In this document: in pieces, positions 15,980-23,724 of the stretch | Layout: every line of letters starts with the position of its first letter | How positions within the stretch are numbered: the stretch's first letter is position 1 | From: Syntrophaceae bacterium UBA5764 | GTDB taxonomy: Bacteria > Desulfobacterota > Syntrophia > Syntrophales > Smithellaceae | DNA length: 23,903 nucleotides | NCBI GenBank assembly: GCA_002418825.1 | Contig: DIEW01000091.1 | Coordinates: forward strand, 11,770-35,672 | Direction of reading: 5' to 3' | Program-made: the position numbers and the translations under genes | The notes under the pieces: model-generated | Told to the model about the DNA's origin: nothing | Databases searched by the model: none | Seen by the model: only the letters and a program-made list of their open reading frames with translations

Positions 15980-16555
15980 ATGGACAGAATGGCTGATTTC
16001 TTGTTTGAAGTAGGAATGCTGAATAAAACGCCTCGCACCGGGTATCAGTTCCTGGGCAGCGGAAAAGAATCCGTAGCCGAGCATATTTTGCGGACGTTGT
16101 TTGTGGGATACACACTATGTAAAATGGACAACACCCTTGATGAAAATCGCGTGCTTAAAATGTGCCTTTTTCACGATTTGCCGGAGGCGCGCACCGGCGA
16201 TATGAATTATGTCAATAAGAAGTACGTTGATGTTGATGAGGAAAAGGCCGTGCGGGAATTAACCGAGGGAATATCTTTCGGCAACGAAATTAAAGAAGCA
16301 ATTGATGAGTTCAATAAAAAGGAGACAAGGGAAGCACAGATTGCCATGGATGCTGATCAGCTGGCTTTGATCCTGCAGCTCAAAGAATATGGTGATTTGG
16401 GGAATAAATACGCCGAAGAGTGGATAAACTACGCGCTCAAAAGGCTCAACACAACAACTGCCAAAGAGCTGGCCGCAAAAATCCTCAGCACGGATTTTTC
16501 CCATTGGTGGTTTAAAGAAAAGAGCGACTGGTGGATAAACGGCAACAGGAAATAG
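15980..16555 (+). CDS. HD-domain hydrolase, YfbR/HDDC2-like 5'-deoxynucleotidase
   Basis: A 191-residue cytoplasmic metal-dependent phosphohydrolase. The HD ligands are visible: His35 in ESVAEH, His65-Asp66 in LFHDLPEARTGD, and an Asp in MDADQL (about 124-126). The layout matches the YfbR/HDDC2 group, which removes phosphate from deoxynucleoside 5'-monophosphates. The substrate here is inferred. ATG at 15980 has AAAGGG upstream. A GTG at 15974 is in frame but overlaps the preceding stop. The stop is TAG. The next gene, a lipoprotein, begins 5 nt later. Confidence 0.9.
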   Translation: MDRMADFLFEVGMLNKTPRTGYQFLGSGKESVAEHILRTLFVGYTLCKMDNTLDENRVLKMCLFHDLPEARTGDMNYVNKKYVDVDEEKAVRELTEGISFGNEIKEAIDEFNKKETREAQIAMDADQLALILQLKEYGDLGNKYAEEWINYALKRLNTTTAKELAAKILSTDFSHWWFKEKSDWWINGNRK

Positions 16556-16560
16556 CACCT

Positions 16561-17022
16561 ATGATTTCTTATGACAGAGAAAAACCGGGGAGACGCAAAT
16601 TTTTTCTTTTTGCTGCTTTTTTTGTGCTCATTCCGATTCTCTCCTGTGGGGCCCGGATCGGGAATGTTGTGATTACAAAACCTGATGAATACCACAAGAC
16701 ATTTGCCGCGAAAGAAGAAATAATTTTAAGGGCTATTGCCGGCGTCTTCCGGGATAAAAAAATGGGCAGCGATGTAGTTATAAACAAGGAAGAGAAAAGC
16801 GTGAGGACGGATTACGTCACGCAGGATGATTGGCGAACAAAAAGCATGGCGCGGGTCAAAAGGCTTAACTGGAAGGAGTGCGAGGTTGTGCTTTCCGTGA
16901 TTACGGAGAAAAAAACGAAAACCGGATGGGAAATGCGCAGGTTATTGGAAGAGAGACAGTATGAAAATCTTTTTTATACCATAGAATTAAAAATTTACGA
17001 GGAAATGGCAAAGGTTGAGTAA
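16561..17022 (+). CDS. Small predicted lipoprotein of unknown function
   Basis: A 153-residue exported protein. A basic N-terminus (REKPGRRK), a hydrophobic core and LIPILSCG give a lipobox with Cys at about 29. The mature domain is charged, with a repeated strand pattern (KKMGSDVVINKEEKSVRTDYV, then RVKRLNWKECEVVLSVITEK), and ends in a helix. I do not recognise a family. ATG at 16561 is preferred over the overlapping GTG at 16531, because the latter would put 10 residues before the signal and overlap the HD gene. An AGGA box lies 10 nt upstream. It sits between an HD hydrolase and mscL in one operon. Confidence 0.78.
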   Translation: MISYDREKPGRRKFFLFAAFFVLIPILSCGARIGNVVITKPDEYHKTFAAKEEIILRAIAGVFRDKKMGSDVVINKEEKSVRTDYVTQDDWRTKSMARVKRLNWKECEVVLSVITEKKTKTGWEMRRLLEERQYENLFYTIELKIYEEMAKVE

Positions 17023-17051
17023 CTGTTAATTATTTTGGGAAAGGAAAGAAT

Positions 17052-17471
17052 ATGAATGCAAAAAAGAAAATGTCGGAGATATTGGCAGAATTCAAAAATT
17101 TTGCACTGAAGGGCAATGTTGTTGACCTGGCTATCGCTGTTGTCATAGGCGCCGCGTTCGGGAAAATCATAGATTCGCTGGTTAAACATATCATTATGCC
17201 GGCGATTAGCGTTGTTATGCCCGGCGAGCAGGGGTATCTGGCCTGGAAATGGGTAATCAATGGAAAGGAAATTCCTTACGGACTGTTCATCGGAGAAGTC
17301 GTAAATTTTCTGATTATCGCCATCGCTCTTTATATCTTTATTGTCAAATTCCTGGGTATGATCATCAAAAGCAGGAAGCAGGAGGAGGCATCTTCGCCAC
17401 CTCCGCCAACAACAGAAGAAAAACTGCTTGCGGAAATCCGCGATTTACTCAAAGCAAAGCAAACTGTTTAG
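17052..17471 (+). CDS. mscL: Large-conductance mechanosensitive channel MscL
   Basis: Pentameric inner-membrane channel that opens under membrane tension and releases solutes during hypo-osmotic shock. The first segment has the family signature FKNFALKGNVVDLAIAVVIG, followed by GKIIDSLVKHIIMP. The periplasmic loop has GYLAWKWV, and the second membrane helix is GEVVNFLIIAIALYIFIVKF. The C-terminal TTEEKLLAEIRDLLK forms the usual cytoplasmic helical bundle. Its 139 residues fit the family. A GGAAAGGAAAG ribosome site precedes the ATG. It is the last gene of the operon, 29 nt after the lipoprotein, and ends with TAG. Confidence 0.97.
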   Translation: MNAKKKMSEILAEFKNFALKGNVVDLAIAVVIGAAFGKIIDSLVKHIIMPAISVVMPGEQGYLAWKWVINGKEIPYGLFIGEVVNFLIIAIALYIFIVKFLGMIIKSRKQEEASSPPPPTTEEKLLAEIRDLLKAKQTV

Positions 17472-17516
17472 AATAAAATACATTTATGTAAGTAATTATA
17501 ATGCTTGCGTATTTTA
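17472..17516 (+). terminator. AT-rich inverted repeat after mscL
   Basis: ATAAAATAC (17472-17480) and GTATTTTAT (17508-17516) are perfectly complementary across a 27-nt loop directly after the mscL stop. The loop also holds a perfect TATAAT (17496-17501), which could serve the next gene. It is a weak terminator or a regulatory site, and the choice is open. Confidence 0.25.
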
Positions 17517-17560
17517 TGCGGCAAAGGGATGGTTGTTTTTCGCGCCGTGCTTAAAATAAT

Positions 17561-18619
17561 ATGGAGAAAAACAGAAAAAACCAACAAGTTATTTTTCGGG
17601 CCGCAAAATCCATGGCGGCAATAATACTCAACCGGCCGGAGACGATTAATAGCCTCACGGTCGAGATGATTGATGATATTACCGTCTATCTGCAAGAAGC
17701 GCGGGAAAATGCCCAATGTAAGTTCATTCTTTTTTATGGATATGGTGCCAAAGGATTTTGCGCGGGGGGAGATGTCAGGGAGCTTGCGAAAAAGATAAGC
17801 GAAAACCGGTGCAATGAAGTCAACATGTTTTTTGAAAAGGAATACGCCCTTGATTTGATGATTCATGAATACCCCAAGCCAATCGTTGTTATTGCCGACG
17901 GAGTGACGATGGGAGGAGGGCTGGGTATTGCCGCGGGCGCCGACATTATACTGGTTTCAGAACGCACACGCATGGCCATGCCGGAGACAAAAATCGGTTT
18001 CTTCCCTGATGTAGGCGCTACCGGCTGGCTGTTTTCGAAGTGTCCAAAAGGTTACCCTGAATATTTAAGCCTGACGGGATATGATATGCTCGGAAAGGAA
18101 TCTGTGCGTCTGGGTTTGGCCACGCATTATTTTATGTCCCGGGATGTTGCTCAAGTAATATTTACTCTGGAAAATTACGAAACAAATTTTTGTTCAGACA
18201 GAAAAAACCTATCCTTCAAAATTGTGAAAATGATATCTTCGTATCTGGATTACAACATACCTGAAAAAAATGATATGGATGAGTGGGTAGCGAAATATTT
18301 TGCGGGAAAATCTGATTTACGGGAAATATTGGATTCTTTAAAAAAATGTGGTAACCACCAGAAACTTTGTGACGGTGTTTTTGGCAGTATTGCCGAAAGA
18401 TCTCCCACTGCTTTAGTCCTGACGTTAAAGTTGCTGCGTTTTAATGAAAGACGTCCCCTGGGCGATGTTTTTGCCTCGGAATTAAAGGCGGCAAAGTTTA
18501 TCACGCGGCAACCGGACTATGTTGAGGGGATAAGGGCAAGATTGATTGAGCGAAATGACACGCCCCGCTGGAAGCCGGATAAAATAGAGCAAGTTGACTT
18601 GAGCGGTTTACAATTGTAA
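17561..18619 (+). CDS. 3-hydroxyisobutyryl-CoA hydrolase-like enoyl-CoA hydratase family protein
   Basis: A 352-residue crotonase-fold enzyme of the HIBCH (ECH_2) branch. The oxyanion-hole segments are GFCAGGDV (about 66-72) and MGGGLGI (117-123). MPETKIGFFPDVGATGW carries Glu142 and Asp150, matching the acidic residues of HIBCH. The C-terminal PDYVEGIRARLIERNDTPRW is diagnostic of this branch rather than of plain hydratases. It would release free 3-hydroxyisobutyrate in valine breakdown or hydrolyse a related 3-hydroxyacyl-CoA. No valine-catabolic genes lie nearby, so the substrate is uncertain. The ATG lacks a clear Shine-Dalgarno box. It ends 7 bp from the stop of a convergent small gene. 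Confidence 0.88.
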   Translation: MEKNRKNQQVIFRAAKSMAAIILNRPETINSLTVEMIDDITVYLQEARENAQCKFILFYGYGAKGFCAGGDVRELAKKISENRCNEVNMFFEKEYALDLMIHEYPKPIVVIADGVTMGGGLGIAAGADIILVSERTRMAMPETKIGFFPDVGATGWLFSKCPKGYPEYLSLTGYDMLGKESVRLGLATHYFMSRDVAQVIFTLENYETNFCSDRKNLSFKIVKMISSYLDYNIPEKNDMDEWVAKYFAGKSDLREILDSLKKCGNHQKLCDGVFGSIAERSPTALVLTLKLLRFNERRPLGDVFASELKAAKFITRQPDYVEGIRARLIERNDTPRWKPDKIEQVDLSGLQL

Positions 18620-18626
18620 TAATTTT

Positions 18627-18815
18627 TTATTTATCCACATTACGCTTACCGAAAAACCTTGTCAAGAAATCAGCGTCCTTCGGAGATAAGTCGAATTTAA
18701 AAACGGCATTTTCTATCAGTATGGCCAAGGGTTCAGTCTTTTTTTCCTCCAGTTTGGCCGATATCCATTGTACTGCTTTTTTTAGGTCTTCTCCTTCAGG
18801 CATAATATTGGTCAT
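18627..18815 (-). CDS. Small conserved-looking protein (62 aa), unknown function
   Basis: A short acidic/basic cytoplasmic protein with no signal peptide. The central part reads AVQWISAKLEEKK, then LAILIENAVFKFDLSPKDADFLTRFF. It is preceded by a strong AGGAGG box 10 nt before the ATG, and its stop is only 7 bp from the convergent hydrolase gene, so the space is fully used. This supports a real gene despite its size. Similar short proteins are, to my recollection, common in delta-proteobacteria, but I cannot name a family. Confidence 0.72.
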   Translation of the reverse strand: MTNIMPEGEDLKKAVQWISAKLEEKKTEPLAILIENAVFKFDLSPKDADFLTRFFGKRNVDK

Positions 18816-19014
18816 AATAATGGAACCTCCTGATAATTATGCGTTTATAAGAAAAATCAAAACATCCCTTTCCACGATAGCCGCCTTTATGTTATGCACA
18901 AACCAGATAAAAAAATGCAGTCGGCAACATGCTTTGATATCGATGATGTTATCATTTAATTTATTGGATTGAAATTAAAAAATCAATCTGATTAATGTCA
19001 AAAAGGAGCCTTTT

Positions 19015-19599
19015 ATGAGAAAATCTTTTGGAGCAAAGACGCTGGTTTTTGCGACACCCGTATGGGTGGTGGCAACGTTTGATAAAAATAACAGGCCTAA
19101 CGCGGCGACAGTAGCCTGGGGAGGAGTATGTAGCTCGAAGCCTCCTTCTGTGGCGGTTTCTCTCAGAAAATCGAGATACACTTACGAGAACATCCTGCAC
19201 AGGAAAGCGTTTACGGTAAATGTGCCTTCCGCCGAACAGGTTAAAATAGCTGATTATTGTGGAATTGTTTCCGGTAAAAATGAAGATAAATTTGGCGGCG
19301 CGGGCATTACGGCGGTAAAAAGCGACATTGTTGACGCCCCTTACATACAGGAATTCCCCATGACATTGGAGTGTAAATTGACTGGCATGATGGAGATAGG
19401 TATCCATACACATTTTATAGGAGAGATTATTGATGTCAAAGTGGATGAAAAAATGCTGACGGATGACAGTTTGCCGGATATTTTAAAAATAAGTCCGATT
19501 ATTTATGGGCCGGAAATACAGGCTTATTATGGAGTGGGAAGATATTTAGGAAAGGCTTTTTCTGTAGGTAAAGAAATGAGCTCAAGGGTAAAAAAGTGA
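19015..19599 (+). CDS. Flavin reductase-like (flavoredoxin-type) protein
   Basis: A 194-residue FMN-binding split-barrel protein of the flavin-reductase/DIM6 group. The N-terminal half, TLVFATPVWVVATFD.NNRPNAATVAW, and SLRKSRYTYENI match the flavin-binding part of flavoredoxins. FTVNVPS and a late PIIYGPEIQAYYGVG follow. In anaerobes such proteins pass electrons in redox or oxygen-protection pathways. The exact partner is unknown. A clean AAGGAG box lies 7 nt upstream. The rubrerythrin gene starts 25 nt downstream, indicating an operon and a shared role in oxidative defence. Confidence 0.9.
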   Translation: MRKSFGAKTLVFATPVWVVATFDKNNRPNAATVAWGGVCSSKPPSVAVSLRKSRYTYENILHRKAFTVNVPSAEQVKIADYCGIVSGKNEDKFGGAGITAVKSDIVDAPYIQEFPMTLECKLTGMMEIGIHTHFIGEIIDVKVDEKMLTDDSLPDILKISPIIYGPEIQAYYGVGRYLGKAFSVGKEMSSRVKK

Positions 19600-19624
19600 A
19601 ATTTAAAAGAAAGGAGAATGCTTG

Positions 19625-20203
19625 ATGGGAAAATCAATTAGGGGAACAAAGACGGAAAAAAACCTGCTTGCTGCTTTTGCCGGGGAATCCCAGGCCAGAA
19701 CGAGATACACTTATTTTTCCAGCGCCGCCAAGAAGGAAGGTTTTGAACAAATTTCCAGAATATTTTTAGAGACGGCGGAAAACGAAAAGGAACACGCGAA
19801 AGTATTTTTTAAGTATCTGGAAGGCGGTGAGGTGGAGATTACGGCAGGTTATCCTGCCGGGGTTATCGGCACTACAAGACAAAATCTGGAAGCGGCGGCC
19901 GATGGCGAAAAAATGGAATGGAGTACCCTTTACGCGGATTTCGCAAAGATTGCGAGAGAAGAAGGTTTTGAGGAAATTGCGAGGTCTTTCGACTAGATAG
20001 CCAAAGTAGAAATGTTTCACGAGAAGCGCTACAGAAAACTGACCAAAAACATCGATGACGACGAAGTATTCAAAAAAAAGACAGCGACAAAGTGGCACTG
20101 CATTAACTGCGGATACGTTTATGAAGGACCGGAGGCCCCAAAAGAATGCCCCGCCTGTAAGCATCCCCAGTCCTATTATGAAGTTTTGGCGGAAAATTAT
20201 TAA
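19625..20203 (+). pseudogene. rbr: Rubrerythrin interrupted by an in-frame TAG at 19994-19996
   Basis: Rubrerythrin reduces hydrogen peroxide in anaerobes using a diiron site and a rubredoxin-type FeS4 centre. The reading frame is 192 codons long, the normal size, with ATG at 19625 and AAGGAG 8 nt upstream. It keeps GES (Glu21), ENEKEH (Glu54, His57), GEKMEW (Glu95, Glu98), VEMFH (Glu129, His132) and the rubredoxin cysteines in CINCGY and CPACKH. Codon 124, just before IAKVEMFH, is TAG in the same frame. Stopping there would remove the last ExxH iron ligands and the whole rubredoxin domain. Everything after the stop is well conserved, so the change is recent, a sequencing error, or read through. 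TAG serves as the ordinary stop of three other genes here. Confidence 0.85.
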
Positions 20204-20225
20204 TCAATATTAAATTTAAAACATT

Positions 20226-20262
20226 AAACAGCCCGTGTCTTAAAACACGGGCTGTTTGTTTA
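20226..20262 (+). terminator. Strong intrinsic terminator after rubrerythrin
   Basis: A perfect 13-bp stem (AAACAGCCCGTGT at 20226-20238 with ACACGGGCTGTTT at 20245-20257) encloses a 6-nt loop and runs into a T-rich tail. It closes the flavoredoxin/rubrerythrin operon. Confidence 0.9.
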
Positions 20263-20309
20263 TTATCTGATCAAAAATTATTACGGAACATAATAGCGGC
20301 TTGTTATGC

Positions 20310-20338
20310 TTGACAGTAGTGGCAAAATGCCCTAGATT
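20310..20338 (+). promoter_or_regulatory. Sigma70 promoter of the GerMN-fusA operon
   Basis: A perfect TTGACA (20310-20315), a 17-nt spacer and TAGATT (20333-20338) stand 33 bp before the GerMN ATG, right after the preceding terminator. It is the best promoter match in the window. Confidence 0.7.
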
Positions 20339-20371
20339 GGCGCAGTTTTTTGACGAGGTGTAGTGCAGATT

Positions 20372-20995
20372 ATGACAACAAAGAGACAACGACGCGTTGC
20401 CGCGGCTAAAAATAGGAAGAAAAAAAAATCCACAAGAATACTCTATTTATTAGCTATTCTCGGTTCGATATTTATCGTGCTGGTTATTTTCTTTCTGATT
20501 TTATTTAATGCGTTGTTCCCTGCTGTGGATAAGGATTCTCTCCGGAAGAAAGAAAAATATGCGGTAACAATTTATTTTTCCGATCGGCAGGAGCGTTTTC
20601 TGCTACCGGAAAAACGTTATGTAATCAAGGAAGATAACCCGGCCCGGCAGACAGAAGAAATCGTAAAAGCATTGCTCAACGGTTCAAAAGCCGGCCTGAT
20701 CGATACTTTCCCCGACGGTGTCGAGGTAAAAGACGTTAATGTTGACAGGGGAGGGACTGCTTCTGTTAACTTTAACTCCAATTTAAAAAAACTGCACCCG
20801 GGCGGCTCTGCGGCTGAGATGATTACCATATATTCTCTGGTCAATTCCATTACCCAAAACGTCGACGAAGTTAAAAGGGTAAAGATACTGGTTGAAGGAA
20901 AAGAAACGTCTTCCATCAAGGGGCATATTTCGACCAAAAATTATTTCCAACCGAATAAGGAACTGATTGTTAAGGCGCAGGAGGGGAAAAGCTGA
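20372..20995 (+). CDS. Membrane-anchored GerMN-domain protein
   Basis: A 207-residue protein with a very basic start (TTKRQRRVAAAKNRKKKK), one membrane helix at about 23-48 (ILYLLAILGSIFIVLVIFFL) and a C-terminal GerMN domain at about 60-185. The domain shows the usual YFSDRQERFLLPEKR, PARQTEEIVKALLNG, FPDGVEVKDV and a closing TQNVDEVKRVKILVEGKE. GerMN occurs in spore germination protein GerM and in many non-spore-formers, where its role is unknown, possibly wall-related. The long basic cytoplasmic tail might touch RNA or lipid, which is speculation. ATG at 20372 is preferred over GTG at 20363 because the GAGGTG box sits too close to the GTG. It is co-transcribed with fusA 6 nt downstream. 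Confidence 0.86.
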   Translation: MTTKRQRRVAAAKNRKKKKSTRILYLLAILGSIFIVLVIFFLILFNALFPAVDKDSLRKKEKYAVTIYFSDRQERFLLPEKRYVIKEDNPARQTEEIVKALLNGSKAGLIDTFPDGVEVKDVNVDRGGTASVNFNSNLKKLHPGGSAAEMITIYSLVNSITQNVDEVKRVKILVEGKETSSIKGHISTKNYFQPNKELIVKAQEGKS

Positions 20996-21001
20996 TTCTC
21001 T

Positions 21002-23035
21002 ATGGCGTCCAAGTCAAAAATATCCCGCACGAGAAATATCGGTATTGTTGCCCACATTGACGCCGGTAAAACGACAGTTTCCGAAAGGATTCTTTTTTAT
21101 ACCGGTAAATCCTATAAAATGGGTGAGGTGCATGACGGTGAAGCAGTGATGGATTGGATGCCGCAGGAGCAAGAAAGGGGCATAACGATAACTTCGGCAG
21201 TTACGACCTGTGCGTGGAAAAATCATGACATTCATATTATTGATACTCCCGGTCATGTCGACTTCACCATAGAGGTGGAGCGATCGTTGCGCGTGCTCGA
21301 CGGCGCCGTGGTGGTTTTTTGCGCCGTGGGTGGTGTGGAGCCGCAATCAGAAACGGTTTGGCATCAGGCGGATAAATACGGCGTGCCCAAAATAGCTTTC
21401 ATTAACAAAATGGACAGAGTGGGTGCCGATTATTTCGGCGTAATCGGTACAATGCGCAAAAGGTTTTCCTCTGCTGCACTGCCGATTCAGATACCCGCGG
21501 GTAGTGAAGATAATTTTCAAGGCGTCATTGACTTAATTCATCAAAAATATTTGACCTGGGATGATTCAACGCAAGGCTTGGAATATAAAGCGCAGGAAAT
21601 ACCGGAAGAATATGCCGGGTCCGCCAGATTAAACCGCGAACGGATGATTGAAGTACTTGCCGAATACGATGATGAAATTGCGGATAAATATCTGAGCGGT
21701 AAAGAAATTTTAACGGGGGAAATAGAAAAAGCGATAAGAGAAACGACAATTTCATTAAAGATAGTCCCGGTGCTCTGCGGCGCGGCACTGCGCAATAAGG
21801 GCATACAAACACTGCTGGACGCAATTGTCGGTTACTTGCCTTCCCCTGAGGATATTCCTCCGGTTAAAGGCATTAATCCGATTACTAAAAAAGAAGAAGT
21901 CAGACACAGTTCGGATAAGGAACCATTCGCGGCGTTGGCTTTTAAAATCATGCTGGATGAGGGAAGGAAACTCGCTTATTTACGTATATATTCCGGTCAA
22001 ATAATGGCCAATGGTGAAATCTATAACATTGTAAAAAAAAGAAAAGAAAAGATCGCCCGCCTTCTACGGATGCATGCCAACAAGAGGGAGAGAATCGAAA
22101 AAGCCTCGGCAGGCGACATAGTGGCCGTACTGGGATTGAAGGAGACGACTACCGGTGATACGCTTTGCGATGAAAAGACCCCGATTATCCTGGAACGAAT
22201 AGAATTTTATGAGCCGGTCATCAGTCAGGCGATTGAAGCCAAGACACCGGCGGATCAGGAAAAATTGAATGTGGCGCTGGAAAAGCTTTTGGACGAAGAC
22301 CCGACTCTCCGAGTTAAGTACGAGGAAGAAACGGCGCAAACCGTGATATCCGGAATGGGAGAACTGCACTTAGAAGTTATTGTTGACCGGTTGCAAAGAG
22401 AATTTAAGGCGCGCGTAAACGTCGGAAGGCCACGTGTTGTTTATAGGGAAGCGATACTCAGGCAAGCGGAAGCCGAAGGTATCTTTGAAAGGGAATTGGG
22501 AGAGAAAAAGCATTTTGGCCATGTGCGCATAACCTTGACGCCGCGCAAACGAGGAATGGGTAATGAAATAATCATTATGGCTCAGGAAAGCGCGATTCCC
22601 ACCGAATATCACGAGGCTGTTATTACGGGAATTCAAGAAGCGGCAATGAGCGGCGTGCTAAATGGCTATCCGGTAACAGATGTTGGCGCGGTGGTGACTG
22701 GCGGCACTTTTCGGGAAGGCGAATCATCAATTCAGGCCTATAAGATTGCCGCGTCCGCCGCATTTCGTGAGGCAGTTGGCAGGGCGGAACCGGTATTACT
22801 CGAACCGATAATGCTCGTAGATATAATCACACCGGCAGAATTTATGGGTGATGTTATCGGCGATATTAATTCGCGTCATGGTGAAATTCAGGCCGTAAAT
22901 CCCAAAGGAATAATCAGCGAAATAAAAGCAAAGGTACCCCTTAAGGCCATGTTCGGATATTCCACTGATTTACGTTCCGCCACGCAGGGACGTGCTACAT
23001 TTTCTATGATTTTTCTGCAATACGATAAGGTGTAA
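21002..23035 (+). CDS. fusA: Translation elongation factor G (stand-alone paralogue)
   Basis: GTPase that moves tRNA and mRNA through the ribosome. The GTP-binding motifs are intact: AHIDAGKT (17-24), RGITI (59-63), DTPGH (81-85) with the catalytic histidine, NKMD (135-138), and CGAAL as the last. Domain II, the GELHLEV segment of domain III and the PKG segment of domains IV-V follow. At 677 residues it is shorter than E. coli EF-G (704). It stands away from rpsL, rpsG and tuf. Position, size and the DGEAVMDWMPQEQERG variant fit the spdEFG group known in spirochaetes, planctomycetes and delta-proteobacteria, where one paralogue translocates and the other recycles ribosomes. Which type this is I cannot tell. 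It shares the upstream GerMN promoter. Confidence 0.95.
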   Translation: MASKSKISRTRNIGIVAHIDAGKTTVSERILFYTGKSYKMGEVHDGEAVMDWMPQEQERGITITSAVTTCAWKNHDIHIIDTPGHVDFTIEVERSLRVLDGAVVVFCAVGGVEPQSETVWHQADKYGVPKIAFINKMDRVGADYFGVIGTMRKRFSSAALPIQIPAGSEDNFQGVIDLIHQKYLTWDDSTQGLEYKAQEIPEEYAGSARLNRERMIEVLAEYDDEIADKYLSGKEILTGEIEKAIRETTISLKIVPVLCGAALRNKGIQTLLDAIVGYLPSPEDIPPVKGINPITKKEEVRHSSDKEPFAALAFKIMLDEGRKLAYLRIYSGQIMANGEIYNIVKKRKEKIARLLRMHANKRERIEKASAGDIVAVLGLKETTTGDTLCDEKTPIILERIEFYEPVISQAIEAKTPADQEKLNVALEKLLDEDPTLRVKYEEETAQTVISGMGELHLEVIVDRLQREFKARVNVGRPRVVYREAILRQAEAEGIFERELGEKKHFGHVRITLTPRKRGMGNEIIIMAQESAIPTEYHEAVITGIQEAAMSGVLNGYPVTDVGAVVTGGTFREGESSIQAYKIAASAAFREAVGRAEPVLLEPIMLVDIITPAEFMGDVIGDINSRHGEIQAVNPKGIISEIKAKVPLKAMFGYSTDLRSATQGRATFSMIFLQYDKV

Positions 23036-23272
23036 CGAACAAACGGAACTGACAAAAACCAGATTGTTTTGAGTTAATATTTTAAAATTATATGATTAAA
23101 TAAGTAAAGAAAGAAGGTGTGTTTGGTCAGATAAGGAATAAAATAATTTATTATCGCTGATATAAATAAGACAGTGGTTCTTAATTTTAAAATTTTATTG
23201 CTGAGGAATGTGAACGGCGTTATTTTTCTTTAGGTGAGGGGAAATTAAAAAAAATAATTTTAAGGGGTGGTG
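23036..23272. other. AT-rich intergenic region after fusA
   Basis: 237 bp without a gene. It holds a promoter-like pair, TTGAGT (23069-23074) and TATGAT (23091-23096), spaced by 16 nt, far upstream of the small membrane protein gene. That would leave a leader of about 170 nt. No clear fusA terminator, tRNA or known riboswitch was found by eye. Confidence 0.4.
23069..23096 (+). promoter_or_regulatory. Possible promoter giving a long leader
   Basis: TTGAGT, a 16-nt spacer and TATGAT. It would start a transcript with a leader of about 170 nt before the DUF6868-like gene. The AT-rich context makes chance matches likely. Confidence 0.35.
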
Positions 23273-23557
23273 ATGATGAACAGAGATGAACAAATAATGT
23301 TGCTGGAAAGTATGGCAGGAATATTTATCCGTTGCTTCTTTCTGACAATCGCACTGTTGTTTTTATGGGTTGTTTTCTTTTTTCTTTTGGGAGACTGGGC
23401 TTATTATTTACATTCGCGCTGGTTCGAGTTAAGCAGCCATGCTTATGATTTGCTTTTTTACTATGGCATGGCCCTAATCAAAACCTGCGCCTTTATTTTC
23501 TTTTTGTTCCCATATATCGCGATAAAGCTGGTTTTAAGAAAAATTATAAAGAGTTGA
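23273..23557 (+). CDS. Small membrane protein, DUF6868-like
   Basis: A 94-residue protein with two membrane helices, at about 17-40 (FIRCFFLTIALLFLWVVFFFL) and 63-85 (YYGMALIKTCAFIFFLFPYI). Between them is a loop, GDWAYYLHSRWFELSSHAYDLLF. The GDWA...LHSRWF pattern and the FPYIA ending resemble DUF6868, function unknown. The assignment is from memory of the pattern. A good AAGGGG box lies 5 nt before ATG at 23273 and 8 nt before the adjacent ATG at 23276, so either may be used. No partner gene is obvious. Confidence 0.75.
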   Translation: MMNRDEQIMLLESMAGIFIRCFFLTIALLFLWVVFFFLLGDWAYYLHSRWFELSSHAYDLLFYYGMALIKTCAFIFFLFPYIAIKLVLRKIIKS

Positions 23558-23566
23558 CGGATAACG

Positions 23567-23610
23567 TTTTCACGGTAAGAACATGAATAATAAGGATTTA
23601 AACGTGAAAA
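23567..23610. repeat. 8-bp inverted repeat downstream of the DUF6868-like gene
   Basis: TTTTCACG (23567-23574) and CGTGAAAA (23603-23610) are complementary across 28 nt in the gap before the terminator. It could be an mRNA fold or a binding site. The support is weak. Confidence 0.25.
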
Positions 23611-23669
23611 GCAATAAAGCGGCCTAATAGAGTAAAAACATATGCCGCTGGAGTAACACTGGAAATAAC

Positions 23670-23700
23670 AAAAAAGCGCCCCGCAACGGGGCGCTTTTTT
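23670..23700. terminator. Bidirectional intrinsic terminator
   Basis: A perfect 14-bp stem (23670-23683 with 23687-23700) has a GC-rich GCGCCCCG core, a 3-nt CAA loop and A/T runs on both flanks. It serves both the + gene ending at 23557 and the convergent - gene ending at 23725. Confidence 0.95.
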
Positions 23701-23724
23701 GTTGGTTAAGTAGTTTTGTACCTA

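Noticed and set aside
17518..17560. c-di-GMP or other riboswitch suggested by GCAAAGGGATGG
   Set aside because: The stretch lacks the paired stems and GNRA loop of the known c-di-GMP class I motif. The similarity is only a short word.
20012..20203. Separate rubredoxin-like gene starting at ATG 20012
   Set aside because: It is in the same frame as the rubrerythrin, has no ribosome site, and begins in the middle of the conserved VEMFHEKRYRKL helix. It is the 3' part of the interrupted gene.
19625..20203. Selenocysteine recoding of rubrerythrin
   Set aside because: The internal stop is TAG, not TGA, and sits at a variable helix position rather than a redox residue.
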